Source of the DNA: Lysobacterales bacterium
GTDB taxonomy: Bacteria; Pseudomonadota; Gammaproteobacteria; Xanthomonadales; SZUA-36
Direction: 5' to 3'
DNA length: 52,876 nucleotides
Assembly (NCBI GenBank): GCA_028289465.1
Contig: JANQPM010000011.1
Span: forward strand, 1-52,876
In this document: positions 17,083 through 24,634 of the stretch, piece by piece
Position numbering within the stretch: position 1 is the stretch's first letter
How the letters are laid out: the number at the start of each line of letters is the position of its first letter
Made by a program: the position numbers and the translations under genes
Notes under the pieces: generated by a model
Told to the model about the DNA's origin: nothing
Seen by the model: the letters and a program-made list of their open reading frames with translations, nothing else
Databases searched by the model: none

Positions 17083-18198
17083 ATGACATTGGACACAAAT
17101 AAGCCGCAGGATCATTTGGATGCGCTGCTGAAGGCTGCTGTCGACGGAATTATGGTGATTGACCATCGGGGGACGATACAACGGGCCAACGATGCCGCAC
17201 TGCGCCTATTCGACTACCAGGACGCCGGACTCGTGGGAAAGAATATCAGCCGTCTGATGCCGGAACCCGAAGCCAGCGCCCACGACGGCTACATCGAAAA
17301 ATACCTGAAGACCGGCGAGGCGGGCATCATCGGCATCGGCAGACAGGTTACCGGCAGGCGGCGTGACGGTCAGCGCATTCCCATCTATTTGTCAGTCGGC
17401 CAGATCGACACCACCGAGCAGCCGCAGTTCATCGGGGTCGTTCGCGATCTGTCGACTGAAGAGCGCATTCGAACCGAAATGCGCGAGCTGGAAAAACAGC
17501 TGACCCATGCGGGCCGGCTGGTCACACTGGGCGAAATGAGCGCCGGTATCGCACACGAGATCAACCAGCCGCTGACCGCGATCGCCGCTTTCGCCAACGC
17601 CGCGCAACGAATGCTCGGCAGGAATGCGGATCCGGTCGAACTGAAGGATATCTGCCAGCAAATCAGCGATCAGGCTCACCGGGCAGGTGAGGTTGTCAAC
17701 AAACTGCGTCTGCTATCGCGCCGCGGGCAAAGCAAACGCGAGCCGACCGATATTAACGAAATAATTAGAAATATTCTATTACTTATTGAATATAATAGAA
17801 ATAGAAGCGATATTCGGTTGGAGCTTTCATTGGATAATACGCTGCCGGCCGCATTCGCTGATCCGGTGCAGATTCAGCAAGTGGTGCTGAATCTGGTGAA
17901 TAACGCCATCGAAGCGCTTAATACGTCGAATACTCGGCAGCGGGTGGTTGCGATTGAAACACGGCGGGTCGGCGATCGCCTGCATATTTCCGTTACCGAT
18001 ACCGGGCCCGGTGTGCCCGATGAACTGGTGCCCCGGTTGTTCGAGCCGTTTTTTACCACAAAGGAAACCGGTTTTGGCCTCGGTCTGTCGATCTGCCAGT
18101 CGATAGCCCAGGCCCACGGCGGACATCTGTACTATCAGCCGGCTGACGGCGGCGGCAGTCAGTTTGTATTGGATTTGCCGCAGACCGCGGTAGGGTGA
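17083..18198 (+). CDS. fixL: FixL-like haem PAS sensor histidine kinase
   Basis: This 371-residue kinase has a PAS domain (about 11-125), a HisKA domain and a HATPase domain. The PAS core contains HDGYIEKYLKTG followed by GIIGIGR, in which His67 and Arg87 are spaced exactly as the haem-ligand His and the distal oxygen-contact Arg of rhizobial FixL. The phosphoacceptor His158 is in GIAHEINQPL; the N box is LVNNAIEAL near 271 and the G box DTGPG at 306-310. No membrane segment was seen, so it should be soluble. It overlaps fixJ by a few bases. The neighbouring cbb3 oxidase genes support an oxygen-sensing role. Confidence 0.9.
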   Translation: MTLDTNKPQDHLDALLKAAVDGIMVIDHRGTIQRANDAALRLFDYQDAGLVGKNISRLMPEPEASAHDGYIEKYLKTGEAGIIGIGRQVTGRRRDGQRIPIYLSVGQIDTTEQPQFIGVVRDLSTEERIRTEMRELEKQLTHAGRLVTLGEMSAGIAHEINQPLTAIAAFANAAQRMLGRNADPVELKDICQQISDQAHRAGEVVNKLRLLSRRGQSKREPTDINEIIRNILLLIEYNRNRSDIRLELSLDNTLPAAFADPVQIQQVVLNLVNNAIEALNTSNTRQRVVAIETRRVGDRLHISVTDTGPGVPDELVPRLFEPFFTTKETGFGLGLSICQSIAQAHGGHLYYQPADGGGSQFVLDLPQTAVG

Positions 18199-18200
18199 GT

Positions 18201-18818
18201 ATGATGGATCAGGTCTGGGTGGTGGATGACGATCAGGCGGTAAGGGACTCGTTGCGGCTGCTGCTTCAATCCGAGGGCTACCGGGTAGCGGTCTTTGCGG
18301 ATGCGGTCAGCGTGACCCGACTGACCGACCGGCAGTTGGCCGACTGCGCCTGCCTGCTGCTGGATATTCGGCTGCCGGGTATGGATGGCATGGGGCTGCA
18401 GTTGGCATTGGCGGAAACCGCGTTTTTGGCTCCGATCGTGTTCATTACCGGCCATGGTGACGTGCCGCTGGCGGTGCAGGCGATGCAACGCGGTGCGCTT
18501 GATTTCCTGACCAAGCCGCTGAAAGACCATGAACTGCTGGAAAAGGTCGCACAGGCCGTTGCCATTCACCGCCAGCGACAAACCGAGCTGCAAAGCCGGC
18601 AGCAGGTACAGGCACTGATCGAAGAGCTGACCAACCGGGAACGCCAGGTGATGTTCGGCATCTCGGCCGGTCTGGCCAATAAACAGATCGCAGCCGAATT
18701 GGATATCAGCCCGCGAACAGTCGAGATATATCGCGCCCGGGTGATGGAGAAAATGCAGGTGGACTCGGTTGCAGCCCTGGTGAGAACATTAACCGGTGCC
18801 GGGCTGCTGGATCAGTAG
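18201..18818 (+). CDS. fixJ: FixJ-like response regulator
   Basis: This 205-residue regulator has an N-terminal receiver domain with the acidic pair D9/D10, phosphoacceptor Asp55 (LLLDIRLPGMDG), Thr83 and Lys105, then a LuxR/NarL-type DNA-binding domain with LTNREREVMFGI-like and ANKQIAAELDISPRTVEIYR segments. It is the natural partner of the FixL kinase just upstream. GTG 18195, ATG 18201 and ATG 18204 are possible starts; an AGGGTGAG sequence sits just before the ATGs, and the GTG overlaps the fixL stop as GTGA. Confidence 0.92.
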   Translation: MMDQVWVVDDDQAVRDSLRLLLQSEGYRVAVFADAVSVTRLTDRQLADCACLLLDIRLPGMDGMGLQLALAETAFLAPIVFITGHGDVPLAVQAMQRGALDFLTKPLKDHELLEKVAQAVAIHRQRQTELQSRQQVQALIEELTNRERQVMFGISAGLANKQIAAELDISPRTVEIYRARVMEKMQVDSVAALVRTLTGAGLLDQ

Positions 18819-18887
18819 CATCAGTCCCCGAATACCAGTCCCCGACTAGTGGACGTCTTCACAATCGACATCTAAAGCGTCTCGCGC

Positions 18888-18913
18888 CCGCTCCGGCGGG
18901 TCGCCTGCGGCTC
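18888..18913 (+). repeat. 26-bp dispersed element, copy 2
   Basis: This is the same element as at 15854-15879, differing by one base. It lies between fixJ and the putative FixJ box. Confidence 0.7.
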
Positions 18914-18947
18914 TACCGTCGACCGGGTTCCGATACCGTCCGCACCG

Positions 18948-18976
18948 ACTACGTAGTTTCCCTTAAGTAGATTTCC
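18948..18976 (+). promoter_or_regulatory. Putative FixJ-type operator/promoter region
   Basis: A perfect palindrome ACTACGTAGT runs into TTTCCC, followed by TTAAGTAGATTTCC; GTAG-TTTCC thus recurs twice about 14 bases apart. From memory the core resembles FixJ/NarL-family boxes in rhizobial fixK promoters. It is 58 bp before the receiver-domain gene. A weak -10 (TACTAT, 19003) lies downstream. Confidence 0.5.
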
Positions 18977-19033
18977 GAATGTTCTCCGTGTGGGTCATTG
19001 CCTACTATGCGGCTAATTCACTAGTGGTTCAGC

Positions 19034-19417
19034 ATGTCCGCCAAAGCGCCTGTTTTAATGCTATTCGAACCCGATGCTGCGATCAGGTCCGCACTAACCA
19101 CGCTGCTGCGCGAGGCCGGGTGGCAGGTATTGCTCGGCAGCGCCGGAAAGATGCCGGATTCGGCCGATGTCCCGTCGTCGGTCGGCTGTATCTTGTCCGA
19201 TCTGCCATCGCTGTCGGACTCGGCCGAGCAATTGCTAAAGGCGGCCAAGGCGAGGGGGCTGCCGCTGATTTTCATGGGACGCGGCGTTGCGGTGCAGAGC
19301 GTGGTCGACATGCTGCACGGCGGCGCGCTGGACTATTTGGAAAAACCGTTCAAACCAAACCGGCTGATCCGTCTGCTCGAGCCATTGCGCCGGCAGTCTT
19401 TAAAAGCAGATGGCTAG
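19034..19417 (+). CDS. Degenerate receiver-domain protein, no output domain
   Basis: This 127-residue protein is a lone CheY-like receiver domain that aligns with FixJ from start to about residue 120 (for example [11 protein letters not shown] against RGALDFLTKPL) but has no DNA-binding domain. Key residues are altered: the acidic pair is Glu12-Pro13, the putative phosphoacceptor Asp56 is kept, the Thr/Ser of the third motif is replaced by Gly, and the Lys in LEKPF is kept. It is likely a pseudo-receiver that competes for FixL phosphate or binds the kinase. It lies between fixJ and ccoN. The long frame from 18979 that runs into ccoN is in a different frame and unlikely to be real. Confidence 0.75.
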   Translation: MSAKAPVLMLFEPDAAIRSALTTLLREAGWQVLLGSAGKMPDSADVPSSVGCILSDLPSLSDSAEQLLKAAKARGLPLIFMGRGVAVQSVVDMLHGGALDYLEKPFKPNRLIRLLEPLRRQSLKADG

Positions 19418-19452
19418 TCAGGAATGGGCAGTACTTACGGGAAGCAACCGAT

Positions 19453-20868
19453 ATGAATCAGACGGAAACCTATAACGACAAAGTCGTTCGGCAATTTACC
19501 ATCATGACTGTGGTATGGGGCATCGTCGGTATGGCAGTCGGCGTGCTGATCGCCGCCCAGCTATGGATACCGCAGCTCAATTTCGATGTTGCCTGGCTCA
19601 GCTACGGACGCCTCAGACCGCTGCATACCAATGCAGTAATCTTCGCGTTCGGCGGCTCTGCGCTATTTGCAACGTGCTACTACATCGTACAACGCACCTG
19701 CCATGTCAGGCTGTTTTCGGACCGGCTGGCCGCGTTTACTTTCTGGGGCTGGCAGACGGTGATCGTGCTGGCTGCGATCACATTGCCGGCCGGCATCACC
19801 CAATCGAAGGAGTATGCGGAGCTTGAATGGCCGATCGACCTGCTGATTACGCTGGTCTGGGTGGCTTTTGCGGTGGTATTTTTCGGCACCATTGCCAAGC
19901 GCCGCGTCAAGCACATTTACGTCGCCAACTGGTTCTACGCGGCGTTCATTATCACCGTTGCGGTGCTGCATATTGTCAACAATCTCGCGATTCCGGTTTC
20001 CGCCGGCAAATCCTACATCCTGTTTTCCGGCGCCGTCGACGCGATGGTGCAGTGGTGGTATGCCCATAACGCGGTCGGGTTTTTCCTGACCGCCGGCTTT
20101 CTCGGCATGATGTATTACTTTGTGCCCAAGCAGGCACAGCGGCCGATTTATTCTTACCGCCTGTCGGTCGTGCATTTCTGGGCGTTGATATCCACTTACA
20201 TGTGGGCCGGCCCGCACCACCTGCACTACACCTCGATGCCGGACTGGCTGCAGTCACTCGGCATGGTGTTTTCGCTGATCCTGCTCGCGCCCAGCTGGGG
20301 TGGCATGATAAACGGCATGATGACGCTGTCGGGCGCATGGCATAAATTGCGCACCGACCCGATTTTGAAATTCATGATCGTGGCGCTGAGTTTCTACGGC
20401 ATGTCCACGTTCGAAGGGCCGATGATGTCGATCAAGACGGTCAATTCCCTGAGCCACTACACCGACTGGACTGTCGGCCATGTGCACTCCGGCGCACTGG
20501 GCTGGGTCGCACTGATGACCATCGGCTCGGTTTACGTGCTGACACCGCGTCTGTTCAACAAGACCGAAATGTACAGTACCAAACTGATCGACGTTCACTT
20601 TTGGATATCGACCATTGGCGTGGTGCTGTATATCGCGTCGATGTGGATCGCCGGCGTCATGCAGGGACTGATGTGGCGAGCCTTCAACGATGACGGCACG
20701 CTGACCTATACGTTTATCGAAACCATTGCCGCCACCAAGCCGTACTACGCCATTCGACTGGCCGGCGGGCTGCTGTTCTTATCCGGCATGTTTGTAATGG
20801 CCTACAACATGATCAAGACCATACGGGGCGAAGCGCCGGCACCGGTTCCCGTACGACAGCCGGCATAA
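19453..20868 (+). CDS. ccoN: Cytochrome cbb3 oxidase subunit I
   Basis: CcoN is the catalytic haem-copper subunit of the high-affinity cbb3 oxidase. The 471-residue protein has about 12 membrane helices and His ligands in [10 protein letters not shown] (His58), [10 protein letters not shown] (His205), [10 protein letters not shown] (His255/256) and [10 protein letters not shown]. The reading frame is open far upstream to 18979, but homology starts at the ATG at 19453 ([15 protein letters not shown]). It is the first gene of ccoNOQP and follows the receiver-domain gene by 35 bp. Confidence 0.97.
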   Translation: MNQTETYNDKVVRQFTIMTVVWGIVGMAVGVLIAAQLWIPQLNFDVAWLSYGRLRPLHTNAVIFAFGGSALFATCYYIVQRTCHVRLFSDRLAAFTFWGWQTVIVLAAITLPAGITQSKEYAELEWPIDLLITLVWVAFAVVFFGTIAKRRVKHIYVANWFYAAFIITVAVLHIVNNLAIPVSAGKSYILFSGAVDAMVQWWYAHNAVGFFLTAGFLGMMYYFVPKQAQRPIYSYRLSVVHFWALISTYMWAGPHHLHYTSMPDWLQSLGMVFSLILLAPSWGGMINGMMTLSGAWHKLRTDPILKFMIVALSFYGMSTFEGPMMSIKTVNSLSHYTDWTVGHVHSGALGWVALMTIGSVYVLTPRLFNKTEMYSTKLIDVHFWISTIGVVLYIASMWIAGVMQGLMWRAFNDDGTLTYTFIETIAATKPYYAIRLAGGLLFLSGMFVMAYNMIKTIRGEAPAPVPVRQPA

Positions 20869-20881
20869 AGGAGATTCCAAT

Positions 20882-21490
20882 ATGGCACAGCATGAAGTTG
20901 TCGAGAAAAACATCAATCTGATGGCGATTTTAATCGCCGTTGTGATCAGTGTGGCCGGTCTGGTCGAGATCCTGCCATTGATTTTCCAGAACCAGGTCAG
21001 CGAACCCTCGGAAGGCATTGTGCCTTACCCGCCATTGCAGCTCGCCGGCCGCGATGTGTATGTAAGGGAAGGCTGCTACGGCTGCCATTCACAGCAGGTA
21101 CGTCCGTTTATCAGCGAGACCGAACGCTACGGACCGTATTCGGTCGCCGGCGAATCGGTCTACGACCGGCCGTTTCAGTGGGGCTCCAAGCGGACCGGAC
21201 CCGACTTGGCCAGGGTTGGCGGACGCTACACCGACGAATGGCACCGGGTTCACCTGCTGAATCCGCGTGACCTGGTGCCGGAGTCCAATATGCCCGGCTA
21301 TCCGTGGCTGGTCCGCAACACGATTGAGCCCGGCATGGTCGTTCGCAAGATGCAAAAACTCCAGGCCATCGGCGATCCTTACACGGATGAACAGATTCAG
21401 AACGCGGTCGCCGAAGTGCAGGGGAAAACCGAAATGGACGCGCTGATCGCCTACCTGCAGGGCCTGGGCCGGACACGGACCGGGAGATAG
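20882..21490 (+). CDS. ccoO: Cytochrome cbb3 oxidase subunit II (c-type haem)
   Basis: CcoO is the membrane-anchored monohaem cytochrome c of the cbb3 oxidase. This 202-residue protein has an N-terminal membrane helix ([20 protein letters not shown]) and the haem motif CYGCH at residues 65-69, with Met-rich stretches (SNMPGYPWL) supplying the axial ligand. It begins 13 bp after ccoN. Confidence 0.96.
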   Translation: MAQHEVVEKNINLMAILIAVVISVAGLVEILPLIFQNQVSEPSEGIVPYPPLQLAGRDVYVREGCYGCHSQQVRPFISETERYGPYSVAGESVYDRPFQWGSKRTGPDLARVGGRYTDEWHRVHLLNPRDLVPESNMPGYPWLVRNTIEPGMVVRKMQKLQAIGDPYTDEQIQNAVAEVQGKTEMDALIAYLQGLGRTRTGR

Positions 21491-21492
21491 CG

Positions 21493-21672
21493 ATGGATAT
21501 GACGATATTCAGAAGCGTGGTACTGCTGGTACTGATGATTGGCTTTCTGGGTCTGTGGTGCTGGGCCTGGAGCCGCCGGCGGCAATCGGATTTTCAGGAA
21601 GCCGCCCAATTGCCATTGACGGACGACGAACCCGCGGCGAATGATTCCGCCGAACAGGAGCGCAAGCCATGA
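21493..21672 (+). CDS. ccoQ: Cytochrome cbb3 oxidase subunit CcoQ/FixQ
   Basis: This 59-residue protein has one membrane helix (FRSVVLLVLMIGFLGLWCWAW) followed by Arg-rich and acidic tails. CcoQ is a small non-haem subunit that stabilises the oxidase. It starts two bases after ccoO and overlaps ccoP by four bases (ATGA), so position and topology carry the call; the sequence itself is weakly conserved. Confidence 0.85.
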   Translation: MDMTIFRSVVLLVLMIGFLGLWCWAWSRRRQSDFQEAAQLPLTDDEPAANDSAEQERKP

Positions 21673-22583
21673 ACACCGGTTGGAGCATCTTTATCATCGT
21701 AGTGACCATCGCAAACATTCTCGGGTGCTGGTGGCTGCTGCACTGGTCATCCAAGCACAAGGCGGATATCGCCGATTCGGACACCACCGGTCATCGCTGG
21801 GATGGCGATCTTCAGGAACTGAACAAGCCGTTGCCGCGCTGGTGGCTGATTTTGTTCAATATCACCATCGTCTTCGGTCTGGTGTACCTGGTGCTTTACC
21901 CGGGGCTGGGCAACTTCGAAGGCGTTTATAAATGGACCCAGGACAAACGCTACCAGTCTGAACTGCAGGCGGCCGAAGCGCAGCGGGAACAGGTATTTGC
22001 GCAATTCGCCGAAATGGATTTCGATGCGCTGGTGCGCGAGCCGGCGGCGCTGCAAACCGGCCAGCGGATTTTCGCCAACCACTGCGCGATGTGCCATGGT
22101 TCCGATGCACGCGGCGCGCCCGGCTTTCCCAACCTGCGCGATCAGGACTGGCTGTACGGCAGCGATGCCGATGCGCTTCATACCAGCATCGCGGACGGCC
22201 GCCAGGGCGTGATGCCGCCGTTCGGCAGCGTGCTCGGCGAGCAGGGTATCTGGGAAACGGTAGCCTACGTACAGTCGCTGTCCGGGCAGAACGCATCGCC
22301 GGGACTGGTTGAAAAGGGCAAAGCGCATTATCAGGCACTGTGCATTGCCTGCCACGGGCCGGAAGGCCGGGGTAATCAGATACTGGGTGCGCCCAATTTA
22401 ACTGACGATATCTGGCTGCACGGCGGTTCGCCGGACAGCATTGCCGCAGCCATTTCCGAAGGGCGTACCAACCGCATGCCACCGCACAAGGAATTGATCG
22501 GCGAACAGCGGGTGCCCCTGGTTGCCGCTTATGTGGCCAGCCTCAGCGCCGCTGATGCCGACCACGGACAAGATGAGCACTGA
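21669..22583 (+). CDS. ccoP: Cytochrome cbb3 oxidase subunit III (dihaem)
   Basis: CcoP is the dihaem electron-entry subunit. The 304-residue protein has an N-terminal pair of membrane helices and two c-type haem motifs, CAMCH at 139-143 and CIACH at 225-229, each followed by a Met-bearing loop (VMPPFG, NRMPPHKE). It overlaps ccoQ by four bases; the next gene starts inside its last codons. Confidence 0.96.
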   Translation: MNTGWSIFIIVVTIANILGCWWLLHWSSKHKADIADSDTTGHRWDGDLQELNKPLPRWWLILFNITIVFGLVYLVLYPGLGNFEGVYKWTQDKRYQSELQAAEAQREQVFAQFAEMDFDALVREPAALQTGQRIFANHCAMCHGSDARGAPGFPNLRDQDWLYGSDADALHTSIADGRQGVMPPFGSVLGEQGIWETVAYVQSLSGQNASPGLVEKGKAHYQALCIACHGPEGRGNQILGAPNLTDDIWLHGGSPDSIAAAISEGRTNRMPPHKELIGEQRVPLVAAYVASLSAADADHGQDEH

Positions 22584-22989
22584 AAACCGTCACGGGCAGT
22601 CGGGCGAGTCAACGCGAATCCCGAGTAAGCGAAACACGGGCAAACGAATTCCGGGTAGATGGACTCGTCTGCAACGGGATTTCGCGATCGTCGGCTGGGT
22701 GTCGTTTTTAACCGCATCGGCCGGCACCATGGTCATCTTCGCGCTGGTCGATCCGGCGGCGCTGACCGAAGCCTGGGCCTTGCGCTGGAAGATCGGCAGA
22801 ACCTTGGGTTACAGCCTGGGTTTTGCCTTTTTATGGGCGATCACCGCCGCTTCCGCCGCACTGGCTGTGTTCATGATCAGAACCGGACCGCGCCGTGGGC
22901 ATGCCCGCGGCCAGGGGCGCCGCCCGCCGCCGAAGACACACGATCCGGCGGATAACAATCCCGACCTGAAGGAAGAGGACTGGTGGTGA
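22573..22989 (+). CDS. Unnamed membrane protein in the cco operon
   Basis: This 138-residue protein overlaps the end of ccoP and the start of ccoG. It has a Ser/Arg/Thr-rich N-terminal tail of about 45 residues, two predicted membrane helices (WVSFLTASAGTMVIFALV and LGYSLGFAFLWAITAASAALAVFM) and a basic, Pro-rich C-terminus ending in EEDWW. I do not recognise the family. Its position among coupled ccoNOQP and ccoG genes suggests a role in oxidase biogenesis; this is an inference. The in-frame start at 22522 lies inside ccoP and is less likely than the ATG at 22573. Confidence 0.75.
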   Translation: MSTENRHGQSGESTRIPSKRNTGKRIPGRWTRLQRDFAIVGWVSFLTASAGTMVIFALVDPAALTEAWALRWKIGRTLGYSLGFAFLWAITAASAALAVFMIRTGPRRGHARGQGRRPPPKTHDPADNNPDLKEEDWW

Positions 22990-24365
22990 ACACCGATACC
23001 CGGTCCGATGCACTGTATCAGAAAGAGGCCAAGATCTACCCCAAGTCGGTTAGCGGCCGCTATGCCCGGCTGCGTATGCTGGCCACAGTGCTTCTGCTCG
23101 GACTTTACTATCTGCTGCCGTGGCTGCGCTGGGACGGCCGCCAGGCCATCTTGTTCGATCTGCCGGCAAGAAAATTCTATCTGTTCGGCCTGACGCTGTG
23201 GCCGCAGGATTTTATCTATCTGGCCCTGCTGCTGGTCACCGCCGGCTTGTCGCTGTTCTTTTTCACAGCGCTGGCCGGCCGGCTGTGGTGCGGGTATGCC
23301 TGCCCGCAAACGGTCTGGACCGAGGCGTTCTTGTTCATTGAGCGGCGTATCGAAGGCGACCGCAACCAGCGCATCAAACTGGACCGCGCGCCCTGGTCGG
23401 CGAACAAAGTCCTGCGTAAAGGTCTGAAGCAGACCTTGTGGGTACTCTTCGCGCTCTGGACCGGCTTTACCTTTGTCGGCTATTTCACGCCGATTACCGA
23501 ACTGGCGGGCAAGCTGGTGCACTTCAAGGCCGGGCCGTGGGAAAGCTTCTGGACCCTGTTCTACGCGTTCGCAACCTATGGCAACGCCGGCTTTCTGCGC
23601 AGCCAGGTCTGCAAATATATGTGCCCATACGCTCGCTTTCAGAGCGCGATGTTCGATAACGACACGCTGATTATCGCTTATGACGAACAACGCGGCGAAG
23701 CGCGCGGCGGCCGGTCGAAAAAAGCCGACCCGGCTGCACTCGGGCTGGGCGACTGCATCGACTGCACTCTGTGCGTGCAGGTGTGCCCGACCGGCATTGA
23801 CATTCGCGACGGCCTGCAATACGAGTGCATCGCCTGCGCTGCGTGTATCGACGTTTGCGATCAGGTAATGGACAAGATGAACTATCCGCGGGGTCTGGTG
23901 CACTACACGACCGCCCACGCCAGCGAAGGGCGGAAAACCCGGCTGTTCCGGGCCCGCTCTATCATCTACGGCACATTGCTGCTGGTGTTGCTCGGCGGCA
24001 TTTTCCTGTCCCTGGAACAACGCGTGCCGCTGCGCGCCGAGTTGATACGAGACCGCAATGCGCTGTATCGTGAGTTGCCGGATGAAATGATCGAAAACGT
24101 GTATACGTTGAGGCTGATCAACATGGACCGCGATACCCATGAATACCGTATTGATATCACCGGTCTGGACCATGCAAGGCTGCTGTATGACCAGCCGCTG
24201 GTGCTGCAGGCAGAAGAAAACCGCTCGGTTTCGCTGCGAATTCAAGCACCAAGGCATGATGGTGCAGGCAGCCGGGATATCACGCTGAACATTCAAACGG
24301 CCGAACGCTCCGAGATGCAAACCGAAGCCGCCGGCCGGTTTTTCTACCCGTTGTCCGAGCGCTGA
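22983..24365 (+). CDS. ccoG: Cytochrome c oxidase accessory protein CcoG
   Basis: CcoG (FixG/RdxA) is a membrane ferredoxin-like protein that functions in copper handling for cbb3 assembly. The 460-residue protein has several membrane helices, the motif WCGYACPQTVW, and two [4Fe-4S] motifs, CIDCTLCVQVCPTG and CIACAACIDVCDQVMDK. The C-terminal part is an immunoglobulin-like domain (residues about 350-455). The start is one of two adjacent GTG codons (22983 or 22986); the second overlaps the preceding stop as GTGA. Confidence 0.95.
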   Translation: MVNTDTRSDALYQKEAKIYPKSVSGRYARLRMLATVLLLGLYYLLPWLRWDGRQAILFDLPARKFYLFGLTLWPQDFIYLALLLVTAGLSLFFFTALAGRLWCGYACPQTVWTEAFLFIERRIEGDRNQRIKLDRAPWSANKVLRKGLKQTLWVLFALWTGFTFVGYFTPITELAGKLVHFKAGPWESFWTLFYAFATYGNAGFLRSQVCKYMCPYARFQSAMFDNDTLIIAYDEQRGEARGGRSKKADPAALGLGDCIDCTLCVQVCPTGIDIRDGLQYECIACAACIDVCDQVMDKMNYPRGLVHYTTAHASEGRKTRLFRARSIIYGTLLLVLLGGIFLSLEQRVPLRAELIRDRNALYRELPDEMIENVYTLRLINMDRDTHEYRIDITGLDHARLLYDQPLVLQAEENRSVSLRIQAPRHDGAGSRDITLNIQTAERSEMQTEAAGRFFYPLSER

Positions 24366-24382
24366 AAACGGAGTCTGTAGCT

Positions 24383-24634
24383 ATGACCGTTCGTACGCCA
24401 AACACCCGGCAAAGTATTCACCAGAACATTCCGTGGTATCGTCAATTCTGGCCGTGGTTTATTATCAGCATTCCGGCCACTGCCGTGATCGGCGGTTTTA
24501 TCATGCTTTTTATCGCGATACGCCATCCGGACCCGGTTATTATTGATGCGGCCGAATATCAGCAGCTGAAAAACGAACTTCGTGCTCAGCCGGCCAAGGC
24601 GGAAGCCGCCAGTGACACGCAGCAACACAACTGA
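24383..24634 (+). CDS. Short FixH/CcoH-like protein
   Basis: This 83-residue protein contains the PWYRQFWPWFIISIP membrane-anchor signature of FixH, followed by a helix (AVIGGFIMLFIAIRHPDPV) and a short Ala/Gln-rich tail. FixH/CcoH is normally about 150 residues with a periplasmic domain; here the protein ends early. It overlaps the ccoI start by 23 bases and is otherwise in the standard place between ccoG and ccoI. It may be a shortened but functional form, or a remnant. Confidence 0.75.
   Translation: MTVRTPNTRQSIHQNIPWYRQFWPWFIISIPATAVIGGFIMLFIAIRHPDPVIIDAAEYQQLKNELRAQPAKAEAASDTQQHN

Noticed and set aside
18979..19452. An N-terminal extension of CcoN in the same frame from 18979
   Set aside because: It overlaps the receiver-domain gene in another frame, is Arg-rich and non-homologous, and family homology begins at the ATG at 19453.
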